NCBI GenBank assembly: GCA_963827605.1
Contig: CAWHBK010000001.1
Coordinates: 1-64,000 of the forward strand
Source: DSYU01 sp963827605
Lineage (GTDB): Bacteria > Chloroflexota > Anaerolineae > Anaerolineales > Anaerolineaceae
DNA length: 64,000 nucleotides
Reading direction: 5' to 3'
The position numbers and the translations under genes are program-made. Below, one piece after another: positions 18,104 to 28,507 of this stretch. Each line of letters begins with the position of its first letter. Position 1 is the first letter of the stretch. The notes below the pieces were generated by a model that ran no database searches, was not told the origin of the DNA, and was given only the letters and a program-made list of their open reading frames with translations.

Positions 18104-18649
18104 TTACTGCGATGGCGATTCCCAATCCCAAATCAGCCATCTAGAGTCGGGGTTATCTCTTACAAGGTAAAAAACCTGGGTTTGTTTTCCATCCGGGTTA
18201 GGCATCTTGGTGCTGTCATATTGCACGGTGTATTGGGCGGATACGGCAATCATGTTCTTAGCGATGAATTCGTCGGACCAACCATGGCTTTTGGCAAGGT
18301 CGCTCCCGGAATATCTCTTCTGGATCTGTACCGTTTCCTCGTCCGCCACGGTAACTTTGCCAATGGTAAGGCTGAGAACGCCCAGGTCACCCGGTTTTTC
18401 AAAGGATGGCGTAAAGTTTGAACCGTCCTTTTGGGCAGCCCAAAGAGTCGATTTCCAGGCGGTGAAGTCGTTGTTCTTTTTGGCATCCAGGTAACGTTGA
18501 ACTACACCGACCGCGTCACTCTGTGAGTTTGCCGGGCTGCAGGCTGCCAGCCCGATGATCACTATCGCGACCAGAACCATAATTATTAAATCCACCCTTA
18601 CACGGGGTTTATCGTGCATGGTCCAGGGGCTATATTGTTGTTCTTTCAT
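18104..18649 (-). CDS. lipoprotein with DUF4829/NTF2-like domain
   Basis: The start at 18649 is supported by AGGAGAACATACATC. A cytoplasmic N terminus of about 20 residues precedes a hydrophobic stretch and the lipobox LAAC. The mature part begins VGVVQRYLDAKKNNDFTAWK, a pattern seen in NTF2-like/DUF4829 domains of cell-surface proteins, and ends RWLIWDWESPSQ. It is 181 residues. Its role is unknown, probably ligand binding on the outer face. It is a single gene; 18650-18990 holds no recognisable gene. Confidence 0.75.
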   Translation of the reverse strand: MKEQQYSPWTMHDKPRVRVDLIIMVLVAIVIIGLAACSPANSQSDAVGVVQRYLDAKKNNDFTAWKSTLWAAQKDGSNFTPSFEKPGDLGVLSLTIGKVTVADEETVQIQKRYSGSDLAKSHGWSDEFIAKNMIAVSAQYTVQYDSTKMPNPDGKQTQVFYLVRDNPDSRWLIWDWESPSQ

Positions 18650-18990
18650 GATGTATGTTCTCCTAGGAAGAAGATTGCAATAGAGCATTTTTGACGTAAG
18701 CCGGCGTCGATTTCCCCTGCGCGTAGCTCTCTGGATAGGAAGGGAAAGTCCGTGGCTGGATTTGCAACGCCAGCCAGCCCAGTAAGCCAACCGCTAAAGG
18801 TTATGTTCTTATCAATCTACTTTGACGCGGATTCAACAATTCAGTTGATCCTGGCACATCAACCTTTTACTCGATTAATGCCAATCAACAATCAACCCGG
18901 TTCGGCATTTTCGATCACTGTGTAAGATGAAAGCAATTGCATCCTCCCCTTTATAAGCATCACATTAAGGAGGATGCGGGTTTGATTTCA

Positions 18991-19026
18991 ATAAGGGCTG
19001 GATCTTGTTCGTGATCCAGCCCTTAT
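18991..19026. terminator. 14-bp hairpin terminator
   Basis: ATAAGGGCTGGATC (18991-19004) pairs perfectly with GATCCAGCCCTTAT (19013-19026). It lies immediately after the stop of the decayed anti-sigma-like gene in its transcription direction, where a terminator is expected. Confidence 0.7.
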
Positions 19027-19031
19027 CTCAT

Positions 19032-20609
19032 TTACTTCTCTGGCGACCAGGTGATGACCCAATCTCCGGGCACCAGCACGTCCAGGCTGCTGATTTGCAG
19101 GCTCAGCGGCCCCTGGGGCAGGTCGCCTTCCACTACCACGCCGCTGGTGAACGGCACATTGGTGGGCGGGATGCCGTTGCTGCCTCCGCCGCCACCCATG
19201 GGCGGGTGGGCCGGGTCGATGATCCGCGCGCCAATCACGTAGGTGTCGGCGGTGAGGGTGAAGAGGAACAGGTGGTTGTTACGCATCATTTTATGGCTGG
19301 CCGAGATGATCTTCACCGGATGGGCGTTGACCGGCAGCTCCACGTTCAGGTCATAGGTCTGCTTGTCCTGCGGGTTGGGACCGGGGTCAAACTGAAAGGG
19401 GACGCTGGCCGCTTCGTGGAGGGTGACGTAGAATTCCACGCGCAGCGGGGCGGCAAAGGTCTTGGTCGGGATCTTGAAAGCCCAGTTCACGCCGCGGCTC
19501 GCCGGGTTGGGGGTAGGTATCCACCGGACCAAATTCGTATTCGATGATCTGGCCGCTCGCGTCGCTGATCACCGGCATGCCCAGCTCCAGGTCATTTTGC
19601 CCGAGCGATGGGTCGGTCCAGCGGAAGCTGCCCATCAGCAGGTAGCCATCCGGCAGCTCGACGGATTTCTCCAGCGTAATCGACGCGCCATAGGCAGGGG
19701 TTGCGCGGGTGGTAGGCTCAACGGCAGCCGCGGCGTTTGCTGGGCTGGGTTCAGCAGTGGCGCCAACTGCGTTGGCGGATGGCGCAGGTTGGGTATCCGC
19801 CGGGCAGCAGCCGTTGGTGTCGCAGAGGCGGTGGGTTCGTACACGGTGACCGGGAAGAGGATCGCGGATGGGTCGCCGGGCTTGAAGCGCAGCGGGATCG
19901 ACCAGTCCTTCGGGCTGAGTTCGGGCGGCATGCCGGCCAGGCGGTCCAGTTGGAGGGTAGCCGTGGTGACGTTCAGCGGCAGGGGACCAAACTCCAGCGC
20001 GTAGCGGATGGACCCGTTATCCGCTGACTGGCGGCGGCCGGTCACCACCTCCAGGCGGCTGCCATCTGGCAGAAGCAGGGCCGGGCGATCTGGGGAAGGG
20101 TTCCGCCTGCTGGTATTTCTTTCCATCCCACGGCGGCGCTTTGTACTGGTACACCACCACGGTTTTCTCGCGCGTGGCAAAAGCGCGCTCCACGGTCAGG
20201 GGAATGTCGCCGAGCGTTGCCTGGACGGGTTCATCCAGGACGAGCACCGCGACGCTCTGGTCGACCACGCCTACGTTGGGAATGTAGCCAAACAGGCCGC
20301 GCAGGGCGTTGACCACCTGGGGGGAGAAGCTCACCAGCAGGGCCAGCACGACCAGGAGGACCAGGGCAAACTTCCACGCCAGCGACAGAGAAAAGAACCA
20401 GGGCCGGGGAGGGTTGGCCTGCACGGTCCGTGCCGGATGGCCGGCGCAGCGGCGGCGGACGAGGCGCCGTTGGGCGAGCGCAGTTGGGCCACCCCCTGGG
20501 TGATAAAACGCTCGCGCAGGGTGTTGAGGGAGGCGCTGCTGGGTTCAGGCACGTCCACGGCCTGGCGCAGCTGCTGTTCGAATTCGGGGGGAATGTTCAT
20601 CTCAGGCAT
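19032..20609 (-). pseudogene. anti-sigma-like (DUF4179-type) membrane protein, multiple frameshifts
   Basis: Successive frames join into one protein. It has a cytoplasmic N terminus (MPEMNIPPEFEQQLRQAV), a helix (FALVLLVVLALLVSFSPQVV), and then ALRGLFGYIPNVGVVDQS, the hallmark seen also in the intact paralogue at 28508-30823 (VRGWLGYIPGVGIID). The extracytoplasmic part runs through RYALEFGPLPLNVTTATLQL and GVNWAFKIPTKTFAAPLRVE, and ends ISSLDVLVPGDWVITWSPEK. At least four frame changes occur (near 20420, 20090, 19640-19700 and 19510). It follows an ECF sigma gene with an eight-base overlap, as in the intact pair. Multiple breaks favour decay over chance errors. Confidence 0.75.
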
Positions 20610-21172
20610 GGTTTGCCTCCATTTGCCAGTATAGGTGCTCGGTCAGGCGGTTGATCGCTTTGCGCACGGCGTCTTCTTTCCGCCCGAGCAGCGCGGCGAT
20701 CTCGGTATAGGTTAGATCAACGACGAAGCGCAGACGCAGCAGCTCGCGCTCGGTCTCATCCAGGGCGCGGAGATGGCGGCGCAGCGCGGCGATGGCCTGC
20801 TGGTCGATCACCTGGTCCAGCGCGCCATCCATCACCGGCAAGTCGAAGCCGTCTGAATGGAGGGGTTGGTTGTGGTTGCGGCGGAAATAATCCATCGCAT
20901 TGTTGCGGGCAATCTGGAAAATCCAGGCGGTAAACTGGCCGCGATGCCGGTAGTGGGGCAGCGCCTCGATGACTTTGAGGAACGTCTGCGCGGTGAGGTC
21001 ATCGGCTTCGGCGGCGTTCTCCACCCGGCTGAAGAAGTAGCGGTAGATCCGGCGCGCGTAGGCGTCGTAGATGGCCGCCAGCGCGGTCGCGCTGCCAGTC
21101 ATAGCAGACAAGGATCAGGGCGTCATCCAGCTCGGGCGGGGGGTCCTTCCGTTCGGTGTGTGGATCGGGCAT
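20602..21172 (-). pseudogene. ECF sigma factor, frameshifted near the N terminus
   Basis: The body has region 2 (IYDAYARRIYRYFFSRVENA, AEADDLTAQTFLKVIEAL, FTAWIFQIARNNAMDYFRR) and region 4 (ERELLRLRFVVDLTYTEIAA, LLGRKEDAVRKAINRL). Both are intact. The natural N terminus, MPDPHTERKDPPPELDDALI, lies in another frame beginning at 21172; an indel near 21095-21110 separates them. A start inside the second frame would still give about 165 residues. It overlaps the anti-sigma-like gene by eight bases. Given the state of its partner, the pair is probably dead. Confidence 0.72.
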
Positions 21173-21430
21173 AAGATCATCCTTTGTGAGTATATTCTAT
21201 AAGAGATAACGCAGGATGAGCCAAAAGCGGAAAAGTTGGGTTTGGAGAGTATGGGTAAGAGATGAAGAATCCCTAGTTTAATGGGGGGTTGAAAAGAATA
21301 TATCTTCTGGAATAAGTTGAAATTGACGAAACACAACCGAACCAGGTGGGTTTCGCTATGGCGAAAAATACCGAATAACAGGCCGTTCGGCAACGGGCCA
21401 AAAGCGCTAGTTGGAGACTTTAGTTAGTTA

Positions 21431-21489
21431 CTGGTGCAAAAGTCTCGAGGGGAAAGAAGGAAGGAGAGGGGAGTCAGGTTTTGCACCAG
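21431..21489. repeat. 11-bp inverted repeat with 37-base loop
   Basis: CTGGTGCAAAA (21431-21441) and TTTTGCACCAG (21479-21489) are exact complements. They lie upstream of the small family gene at 21536 in a gap (21173-21535) that holds no other recognisable feature. They could be paired binding half-sites or a long-range stem. Confidence 0.45.
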
Positions 21490-21535
21490 CCCTAAGTTGA
21501 AGGTAAGGCCAGGTTTTTTCTAAGGAGACACAGAT

Positions 21536-21718
21536 ATGAGCCAGCGATACGAAATGGTCATTCACGGGCGCCTGCCCCCTCAGTGGCTCACCTGCTTGCC
21601 AAATGGCAACACCTGCATTGCCGGCAGCTTGCCCGACCAGTCTGCTTTGTACGGGCTGTTGATGCGGCTGCGCGATTTCGGACTGACGTTGATTTCAGTG
21701 AACTTTCTTGGTTGTTAG
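21536..21718 (+). CDS. small family protein (copy 2), 60 aa
   Basis: It reads YEMVIHGRLPPQWLTCLPNG near the start and ends DQSALYGLLMRLRDFGLTLI followed by SVNFLGC. The DQxxLxGLLxxxRDxGLxLISV end matches the other family members. At 60 residues it is the shortest; the middle is reduced. TAAGGAGACACAG precedes the ATG. Downstream lie only chimeric remnants, so any partner gene has been lost. Confidence 0.75.
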   Translation: MSQRYEMVIHGRLPPQWLTCLPNGNTCIAGSLPDQSALYGLLMRLRDFGLTLISVNFLGC

Positions 21719-21791
21719 GAAGGATCATAATAAAGGTTTGATTTGCTCTGACAACAGCAATTTCGTTTACCGGCGTTGGCTTGGCGCTGCT

Positions 21792-22131
21792 GGCCTTCAC
21801 AAGAAAATCTGCTTCTACCTGATCCTAATGGCCCTTCTTTCAACCGCCTGCAGCCCATTGTCCTATTTGAGAGCAAGGCCAGATGGACCTACTTCCACTA
21901 ACACACCGGCAGGACATTCGATTCAACGGCAGCCCTGCCAGCTCGGTGACATCCCAGTGCGGTGCGGCACCTTGAAGGTTTATGAAAACCGAGAAACCCG
22001 CACCGGACGCATGATCGATCTCAAGGCGCAGGAGGTGAACCCGGCGCCTGATCCCATCTTTTACCTGGCTGGGGGACCGGGCGCTTCGGCCATCGAGGAT
22101 GCCCAGGGGTCCGTAAGATCATTATTTTCGT
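21792..22131 (+). pseudogene. S33-type alpha/beta hydrolase, N-terminal fragment
   Basis: The frame encodes a hydrophobic leader ending in a lipobox-like LLSTAC, then CGTLKVYENRETRTGRMIDL and DPIFYLAGGPGASAIEDAQ. The GGPG oxyanion motif is typical of tricorn-like/S33 peptidase lipoproteins of about 500 residues. Homology ends near 22110 and the frame stops at 22140-22142, before the nucleophile region. The true start is unclear (ATG at 21828 would cut the leader). It is dead. Confidence 0.65.
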
Positions 22132-22554
22132 TTAGCACCTGATGGGGAATATTATCTGGATGCCCCGTTCGGGTCATCGCAATTGCGTATCACGTTCCTC
22201 AAAGATGGCGCGACTTTGATCCAGTTGCCGGGAAACCTGATCTTCCTGAGCAATGGCTCGATCTCATCTGACCAGGGTCAGATTATCTTCCAGGCATGTG
22301 ATTATCAACAGCACTGTGTGCAAACGCCCCTGATCTTGATTACCGTCAGCACCGGGGAGTATACCGTTCCGCTCTCCGGCCTGATCCAGCCTGCCGGGAA
22401 GCAAAAAACCTTCATATCTTCTTTTCAGTGGATAGATGACACACACATTCGCTTGATTTTTAAGGATGAAGCCAATATTCCGCAGCAATGGGTGTTGAAC
22501 CTGGCCTCAGGAGGCTTCAAGCAAGAAACCCCACAGGCGACGGTTACACCATAA
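22117..22554 (+). pseudogene. C-terminal fragment of an unknown secreted protein
   Basis: An open frame begins after a stop at 22114-22116 and reads APDGEYYLDAPFGSSQLRIT, then beta-rich sequence such as FISSFQWIDDTHIRLIFKD and a Thr/Pro end. No start codon with a ribosome site is seen. It abuts the hydrolase fragment in a different frame, so two unrelated gene pieces were joined by deletion. It resembles bottom-face strands of beta-propeller or Ig-like proteins, but I cannot name it. The gap 22555-22873 that follows shows no gene. Confidence 0.45.
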
Positions 22555-22873
22555 ATGATTTTGGGATCCTCCCCTACACCCCTCCTTATTGACAAATAAC
22601 TTCTGCATATAATCCCCGATACCGGAATTTTCGCCTGCTTTGGCTCAATTGTGGGACATCCGTGAAAAACGAACTGGAGTATCAGGTTCGATTCATGATC
22701 ATAGAGACCACTACTTTTGTATTTACGGCCAAGAAACGTTCAAACATCTTTTGATCTCCGGATATACTTTAATCAACATGTCTATCGATAGAGAAAAATG
22801 CTTAACCATAGTACGCTGACAAACTTACGAAAAACAAAAGGTGATTCGAAAACAATTCATGGAGGTGAAGTAA

Positions 22874-23614
22874 ATGCTCGCACAAAATACACCTGCTGAA
22901 GGTTCACTTGAAAAAATAATCTTGCTGGTAGATGATGAGAAAGACATTACCGATCTGCTTGAGGATGTATTGCGTAAGGATGGGTATAAAAACATTTTCA
23001 AAGCCTCAAGCGGGATGGAAGCCGTCCATCTATGCAGCATACGCCAGCCGGATGTGATTGTCCTGGATATCATGCTTCCCGATATTGATGGGATAGAGGT
23101 CTGTAGAAGGATCCGCGAATTTTCGTATTGCCAAATCCTGTTTCTCTCCTCGAAAAACGATGATATAGACAAAATACTCGGGCTCAACAGCGGCGGCGAT
23201 GATTATGTAACCAAGCCTTTCAGCCCGCGGGAAATTGTGTTTCGGATCAAAGCGCAGCTTCGCAGGCAGCAATACTATTCCACTGAAAAGCGTAATGCAA
23301 AACAGAAGATCCTCTTAGGGAATCTGGAAATTGATGTAGACGGCTACCGGGCATACAAAAACGGCCGGGAGCTTGAACTGACCGCCAGAGAATTCGGGCT
23401 GCTCTGTTACCTTGCTGAAAACCCAAACAAAATCATCAGCAAGGAGCGCCTGTACGAACAGGTTTGGGGCGAGGACAGTATCGGCTGCGACAATACCGTT
23501 ATGGTCCATATCCGCCATATCCGTGAAAAGGTGGAAGATGACCCTGCCGACCCCCAACTGCTGCAAACGGTAAAGGGACTTGGTTACCGGCTGGTATCAA
23601 AGAGGAAACCTTGA
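22874..23614 (+). CDS. OmpR-family response regulator
   Basis: The protein has 246 residues. The receiver domain has D20/D21, phospho-acceptor D65 in VIVLDIMLPDIDG, and K in DDYVTKPFSP. The winged-helix output domain has LELTAREFGLLCYLAENPN and CDNTVMVHIRHIREKVEDD. GGAGGTGAAGTAA gives a strong ribosome site. Its stop overlaps the start of the kinase gene by four bases (coupled translation). Regulator, kinase, permease and ATPase genes form a second Bce/Van-like module pointing right. Its binding site is unknown. Confidence 0.93.
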   Translation: MLAQNTPAEGSLEKIILLVDDEKDITDLLEDVLRKDGYKNIFKASSGMEAVHLCSIRQPDVIVLDIMLPDIDGIEVCRRIREFSYCQILFLSSKNDDIDKILGLNSGGDDYVTKPFSPREIVFRIKAQLRRQQYYSTEKRNAKQKILLGNLEIDVDGYRAYKNGRELELTAREFGLLCYLAENPNKIISKERLYEQVWGEDSIGCDNTVMVHIRHIREKVEDDPADPQLLQTVKGLGYRLVSKRKP

Positions 23615-25005
23615 AACGGTCAGGTGTTCAATCGGTATTTCATATTTACGCAATTTTTTTCATTCTGATGATCGGAATGATTGCGGCAGGGTTTGGTATG
23701 TTTCTCTATAACATCACCATCCAAAAACCGGATGGTCAGATCGGCATCACCCGCTGGCCCATCGATTTTACGAAGGATTTCGCCGGACACATCGCTTTTG
23801 CCAATAATGTGCCTTTTATCAAGCCGTCCGGTCTACAACTGCTGCAAGAGAACCATTTGTGGCTGCAAATCATCGATACCAACGGAGATGAAATTCAAAG
23901 CGCCAATAGACCCCTCGAAATTCAGGCCCATTATTCCCCTGCGGATTTGCTGGAGATTTATCTGAATGGAACCGGAGACTATTCGGTGTTTCCAGGAAGC
24001 ATTCAGTCAAACGACAAAGACTGGACCTATTTGATCGGTTTTCCCGTGCGGATTGCGAAAGTCACCGCCTATGTGAACCAGGACCGTTTTGACACATTAA
24101 AGCCCATCGCGCTCGTTGTATTTGGCATTACCCTGCTGCTGTTATTCATTTCCACTTTTGTATATGGTCTGATCGTCACCAAGCAGATGACCCGGATACG
24201 AAAATCCATCCGCGAAATTGCCCTGCGAACCTATTTGCCGGCCAGGAACAGCGGCGCTTTTGGCGAACTCTATGCGGAATTAAATATGTTGAACCAGGAA
24301 ATAAAGTCCAGCGACGAGGCCAGGGCTAAAAACGAAAGACTGCGTGAGGAGTGGATCGCCAATATCACCCATGATCTAAAAACGCCGCTGTCGCCCATCC
24401 GCGGGTACGCCGAGCTTATTTCCGACCTGGGCCCTGAAATAGAACCGGATGAAATCCGGAAATACGGCGGCATCATATTGAAAAATACAGCCTATGCGGA
24501 AGAACTGATCAACGACTTAAAGCTTACCTTTCAGCTCAAAAACGGTATGCTTTCGCTGAATAAGCACAAGCAAAACATTGTCCGTTTTACAAAAGAGCGG
24601 ATCATCGATCTGCTCAATCACCCGGAATACGGGCTGCGGAATATTTCTTTTTACAGCCCGGCCGAAAATATCGAGCTTTCGTTTGATGCCGTGCTCTTAA
24701 AACGGGCATTAAACAATCTGCTTACCAACGCCCTGGTGCATAACCCTGTGGATACCCCGATTTCCGTCTCAATTAGGGCCGAGGATAAGATCGCCATCAC
24801 CATTCAGGATAACGGGCGCGGAATGAACCAGGAAGAACTGGATAAGTTGTTCGTGCGCTATTACCGGGGAAACAGTACGGAGGCCAAACCGGAAGGCTCC
24901 GGCCTGGGCATGGCTATTGCCAAACAGATCATCGAGCAGCACGGGGGAAGTATTCTGGCGGACAGCAAGTTGGGATCCGGTACGTGTATCACCATTCTGC
25001 TTTAA
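23611..25005 (+). CDS. sensor histidine kinase
   Basis: This 464-residue kinase has two helices (about 12-34 and 164-189) around a sensor of about 130 residues. A HAMP-like segment follows, then HisKA with NITHDLKTPLSPIRGYAELI (H254), then HATPase_c with NNLLTNALVHN, DNGRGM and GSGLGMAIAKQII. All catalytic boxes are intact. It uses TTG or an overlapping start at 23611 directly on the regulator stop. The larger sensor distinguishes it from the kinase at 5203. It probably detects an envelope-active compound exported by the adjacent ABC system; this is inferred from gene order. Confidence 0.92.
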   Translation: MKRSGVQSVFHIYAIFFILMIGMIAAGFGMFLYNITIQKPDGQIGITRWPIDFTKDFAGHIAFANNVPFIKPSGLQLLQENHLWLQIIDTNGDEIQSANRPLEIQAHYSPADLLEIYLNGTGDYSVFPGSIQSNDKDWTYLIGFPVRIAKVTAYVNQDRFDTLKPIALVVFGITLLLLFISTFVYGLIVTKQMTRIRKSIREIALRTYLPARNSGAFGELYAELNMLNQEIKSSDEARAKNERLREEWIANITHDLKTPLSPIRGYAELISDLGPEIEPDEIRKYGGIILKNTAYAEELINDLKLTFQLKNGMLSLNKHKQNIVRFTKERIIDLLNHPEYGLRNISFYSPAENIELSFDAVLLKRALNNLLTNALVHNPVDTPISVSIRAEDKIAITIQDNGRGMNQEELDKLFVRYYRGNSTEAKPEGSGLGMAIAKQIIEQHGGSILADSKLGSGTCITILL

Positions 25006-25048
25006 TAGCGAGGGCTGCAACTTAAAGTTAAATTAAGACTGGCGCAAT

Positions 25049-25106
25049 AATAACAAAAGGTTGGCGGTTTATAGTGATAGCTATAAACCGCCAACCTTTT
25101 GTTATT
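25049..25106. terminator. 26-bp perfect inverted repeat between kinase and permease genes
   Basis: Bases 25049-25074 and 25081-25106 are exact complements over 26 bp (core AAAAGGTTGGCGGTTTATAG), with a six-base loop TGATAG. It is the strongest hairpin in the window. It lies 43 bases after the kinase stop and 40 bases before the permease start, so it may partly terminate or attenuate transcription into the exporter, or be a decayed mobile repeat. Confidence 0.65.
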
Positions 25107-25145
25107 GGATGAGTTCGAAAATTTTTTGAGAAAACAGGTGCGAAA

Positions 25146-27648
25146 TTGAAGATTATCCTGAAGTACATCGTAAACAATATCCGCGAGCGGATGCTCAGGA
25201 CAGCGGTCATGCTGTTATCGATCGTTCTGTCGACTACGCTGCTGTTCGTATCGCTTTCCATTGGCGATTCGTATGCCAGCGCCCAAAGAAAAATGGCCAT
25301 CGGTTTTGCGGGAACCGCAACCCTATCCGTTTCTGCGAAACCAGACTCAAACGGCAGTGCGGTTTGGATTGCTGAAAATGAAATCCCCCGGCTCGCATCC
25401 ATCAAGAATCAGGCCGGCCTATTGACGGCCACGGCCCTCTACCATCAGGGCGGGTTTTATGAAAACTTTGATCTGATCGCTTTTGATTTGAATGAGCTGA
25501 ACACTATCAACAAACCCCGGCTCATCGATGGCAGCCCGCTTACCGGCTTTTCCGGAAACAGCGTTGTTTTGCCGGAAAAATTCACCTCCGCCTATCGGGT
25601 GAAGCCGGTCGATACCGTTGATTTGAATATTGGCGGCACAAACTATGCCTTCAAACTTGCCGCCATCGCACCGTACGACACGGTGTTTCTCCGGAAAACC
25701 CGGGGCTTTAACGCTCTGATCCCCAGGGAAACTCTTTCTGAGATATTAAAGGCTTCCAATGGATACAGCAAGATCTTGATCGAGCCTGCCGAAGGAGTCA
25801 GTACGGATGAACTGAAATCACAACTGGCCTCTGCCCTACCCCCGGATCGTTATGAGGTAACCAAAATTTTCGAAGAAGCAGCGGTTGCATCCGAAGCGCG
25901 AGAAAAATCCCTGCCCTTTTACCTGATCAGCTTTTTCTCTCTGGTGATGAGTGTTTTCATCATTTTCAGCAGCTACCGGATCATCACCGTGGAGCGGCTG
26001 CCGGTGATCGGGACGTTCCGCAGCATCGGCGCCACGCAAAAGGCCACCACCCGAATTCTGCTGCTGGAAAGCCTGGTGTATGGAATGGTTGGTGGCCTGC
26101 TCGGTATTCCGCTGGGTTATGGGGTGCTGGCGTTAATCCTGGATGGACTGGGCGAATCCCTGTCGCTTGGTATCCAAATACCGATGCAGGTTTCTCCGCT
26201 GAATATTGTGTTGGCCTGGTTTGTAGCGATTGCCGTATCGCTGCTCAGCGCCTATCTTCCCATCCACAGGGCCAGCCGGCTCCCGGTCAAGGATGTGGTT
26301 TTAGGGACGGTGGAAGAAAAGGTGATCTCAAACAAAGTAAAGCTCGGTTTTGGCATCCTGCTCTTCATCCTCTCCATCCTCCTCCCGCGGATGGGCGGCG
26401 AGAAAAGCAGCAATCTCCTGATGGCTGCCGGCGGCTTTTCTCTTTTCGGGTTGATCGCTGCGACCATTATCGTGATCCCTTTGATTGCCAACGCTTTATC
26501 CATTGTTCTGGAACGTGTTTATGAAAAGGTTCTCGGCAACGAGGGGAAACTCGCCGCCCGGAATATGCGCCACAACAAAAATATCCATCAGAATATCACC
26601 CTGTTATGCATCAGCCTTTCGGCAGTGATCGTGATCAGCGTGGTGATCAGCTTTGCGGTTGCCTTTGTAAGCGACATTTATGGCGGAGGCCACCTGGACG
26701 GATTTGCCAGCGGTGACATGAGCCCCGAGTTTGTGGAGCAGGTCAAAAAGATGGAAGGCGTTGAGGTGGTCCTGGCGATCCATGATCTTGACAGCCAAAT
26801 CAGCGCGGACGGTGAAGTGTTCGGACGGATGGAGGCCGTCGATGATTTGCGCTTACAAAATGCCATGCTCAATATCCACTACGATGATGAGGAGACCCAA
26901 AAAAATATCGAAGCCGCGTTCGCTACGGGCAAGCATATTCTGCTGAAGTCAGGATTGCTTAAAAAAGCGCAAGCTGAACATTGGGGAACCAATAACCCTG
27001 AGTTATCAAGATCAGGATTATGCATATACGATCCTTGGCAGTTTTCAATCGCGTGGCGATAATTCGGATGCCATTCTTCCCGGCGCATACGCCAGAAGTG
27101 ATTTTGGGGTGATCAACTACGGAATGCTGGCGTATTCTGCCGCCGATCCGGGTGCAGTCATGGTCCAGATCCGCAATTTGTTCGGGAATCAATACAACTG
27201 GAGCCGGACGGTCAAGGAATTCGAAAAAGACTTCCTGGGTGTTATCAACGCATTTTTGGCGCCGATGAAAAAGCTCACCTATTTTGTCCTGCTGCTTGCA
27301 GCCGTAGGTGTCGTTAATAATCTGCTCATCAATTACCTCCAAAAAAAGCACGCGATCGCCATGTACCGGTCGGTCGGCCTGAGCAACCGGCAGAATGTCA
27401 GAATGGCCATCATCGAAGGGCTTACCTCAGGGTTCATCGGGGCGGCAGTCGGGTTGTTTGTGGCCTATATGGAAGTAGATACCATTTTCATCGTGGCCGG
27501 CCCCCGGATTTCCGTTCAACCGGAGTTTGACGTCCTGGTGTTTATCCTGACCGGCCTCGCGGGCATCCTCATAACGTTGATTGGCTCCGTCGTGCCGATT
27601 CTGAAAAGCTCGCAAATGAAGCTCGTCGAAGAGATCAAGTTCGAATAA
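25146..27648 (+). CDS. ABC transporter permease, FtsX/MacB type, one frameshift
   Basis: Two frames join into about 834 residues. The layout is: N-terminal helix, extracytoplasmic domain, FtsX helices (about 255-375), a second helix near 390-460, a second extracytoplasmic domain, and final FtsX helices (VLLLAAVGVVNNLLINYL to ITLIGSVVPILKSSQ). The frame changes near 26960-26970 at a run of six A. Removing one A restores LLKKRKLNIGEPITL and continuous sequence to the end. This suggests a homopolymer error or a slippage mutation. It pairs with the ATPase that follows 17 bases later. The start at 25146 is TTG after an AAAACAGGTG-type site, so it is uncertain. Confidence 0.82.
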
Positions 27649-27665
27649 AGCATAAGGAGATCGAT

Positions 27666-28353
27666 ATGAATAACCATCCTACGCTCATCGAGGGCAAAAA
27701 TATTATTAAAGAATACCAGGTGGGAGCTGCGGTAACCCGCGTCCTGAATGATATTTCGATACAGATCAGGCAGGGCGAGTTTGTCTCCATCATGGGACCG
27801 TCCGGTTCCGGGAAAAGTACCCTGCTGTATATTTTGGGCGGTCTGGATAACCCGACTGTCGGAAGCGTTTATTTGAGCGGCGAAGACATTGCGAAGTTTG
27901 ACGATGATCAAAAAAGTGTCATGCGGCGCAGGAACATCGGCTTTGTATTCCAGTTTTACAACCTGATCCCGAACCTGAATGTAGAGGAAAACATCCTCCT
28001 TCCGGTTCTCCTGGATGGGAAAAATATGAGGGATTATAAAGAACAGACTGAATCACATCCTCGAAATCGTTGGCCTTTCCGACAGAAGGAAGCATACCCC
28101 CAGAGAATTATCCGGGGGACAGCAGCAGCGGGTAGCAATCGCCAGAGCGTTGATCAATAACCCCGCAATCATCTTCGCCGATGAACCTACCGGGAACCTG
28201 GACAGTAAGACGGGCATGGAAATTATGAAACTGCTTCAGGAAATCAACCGGGAAGGCAAGAAAACCATCATCATGGTAACGCACTCCGCCGATGCAGCCC
28301 GCTATAGCAGTCGGATAGAGAATGTCAGGGACGGCGTAATTGTACAATCTTAA
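27666..28353 (+). CDS. ABC transporter ATP-binding protein, MacB/LolD type, one frameshift
   Basis: The first frame has Walker A GPSGSGKST and the Q-loop IGFVFQFYNLIPNLNVEENI. Near 28042 one extra base shifts the frame. The continuation reads RLNHILEIVGLSDRRKHTPR, then signature ELSGGQQQRVAIARAL, Walker B AIIFADEPTGNLDSK and H-loop MVTHSADAA, ending at 28353 (about 228 residues). All motifs survive, so the gene is either recently broken or affected by a sequence error. AAGGAGATCGAT precedes the ATG. It is the partner of the permease just upstream. Confidence 0.85.
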
Positions 28354-28442
28354 AAGACGATCCGAAGTGCGTGGTCAAAGATCCGAACGCACCACCTGAA
28401 TATTATAGGTTCGGATCCTGGGCCTGTTAATTAAAGGAAGAT

Positions 28443-28481
28443 CGAGGCTGGAGAAATTACGATATTCATTCTCCAGCCTCG
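28443..28481. terminator. 13-bp hairpin between convergent genes
   Basis: CGAGGCTGGAGAA (28443-28455) and TTCTCCAGCCTCG (28469-28481) are exact complements. It lies between the rightward ATPase and the leftward anti-sigma-like gene and can serve both. A second weaker inverted repeat (GATCCGAAC and GTTCGGATC) lies just to the left. Confidence 0.7.
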
Positions 28482-28507
28482 CATACATATGGTCAGGTTT
28501 TCCGGGC

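Noticed and set aside
19005..20654. Several long open frames on the plus strand opposite the decayed anti-sigma-like gene
   Set aside because: High GC leaves the opposite strand open; the minus strand shows paralogy to 28508-30823, the plus strand shows none.
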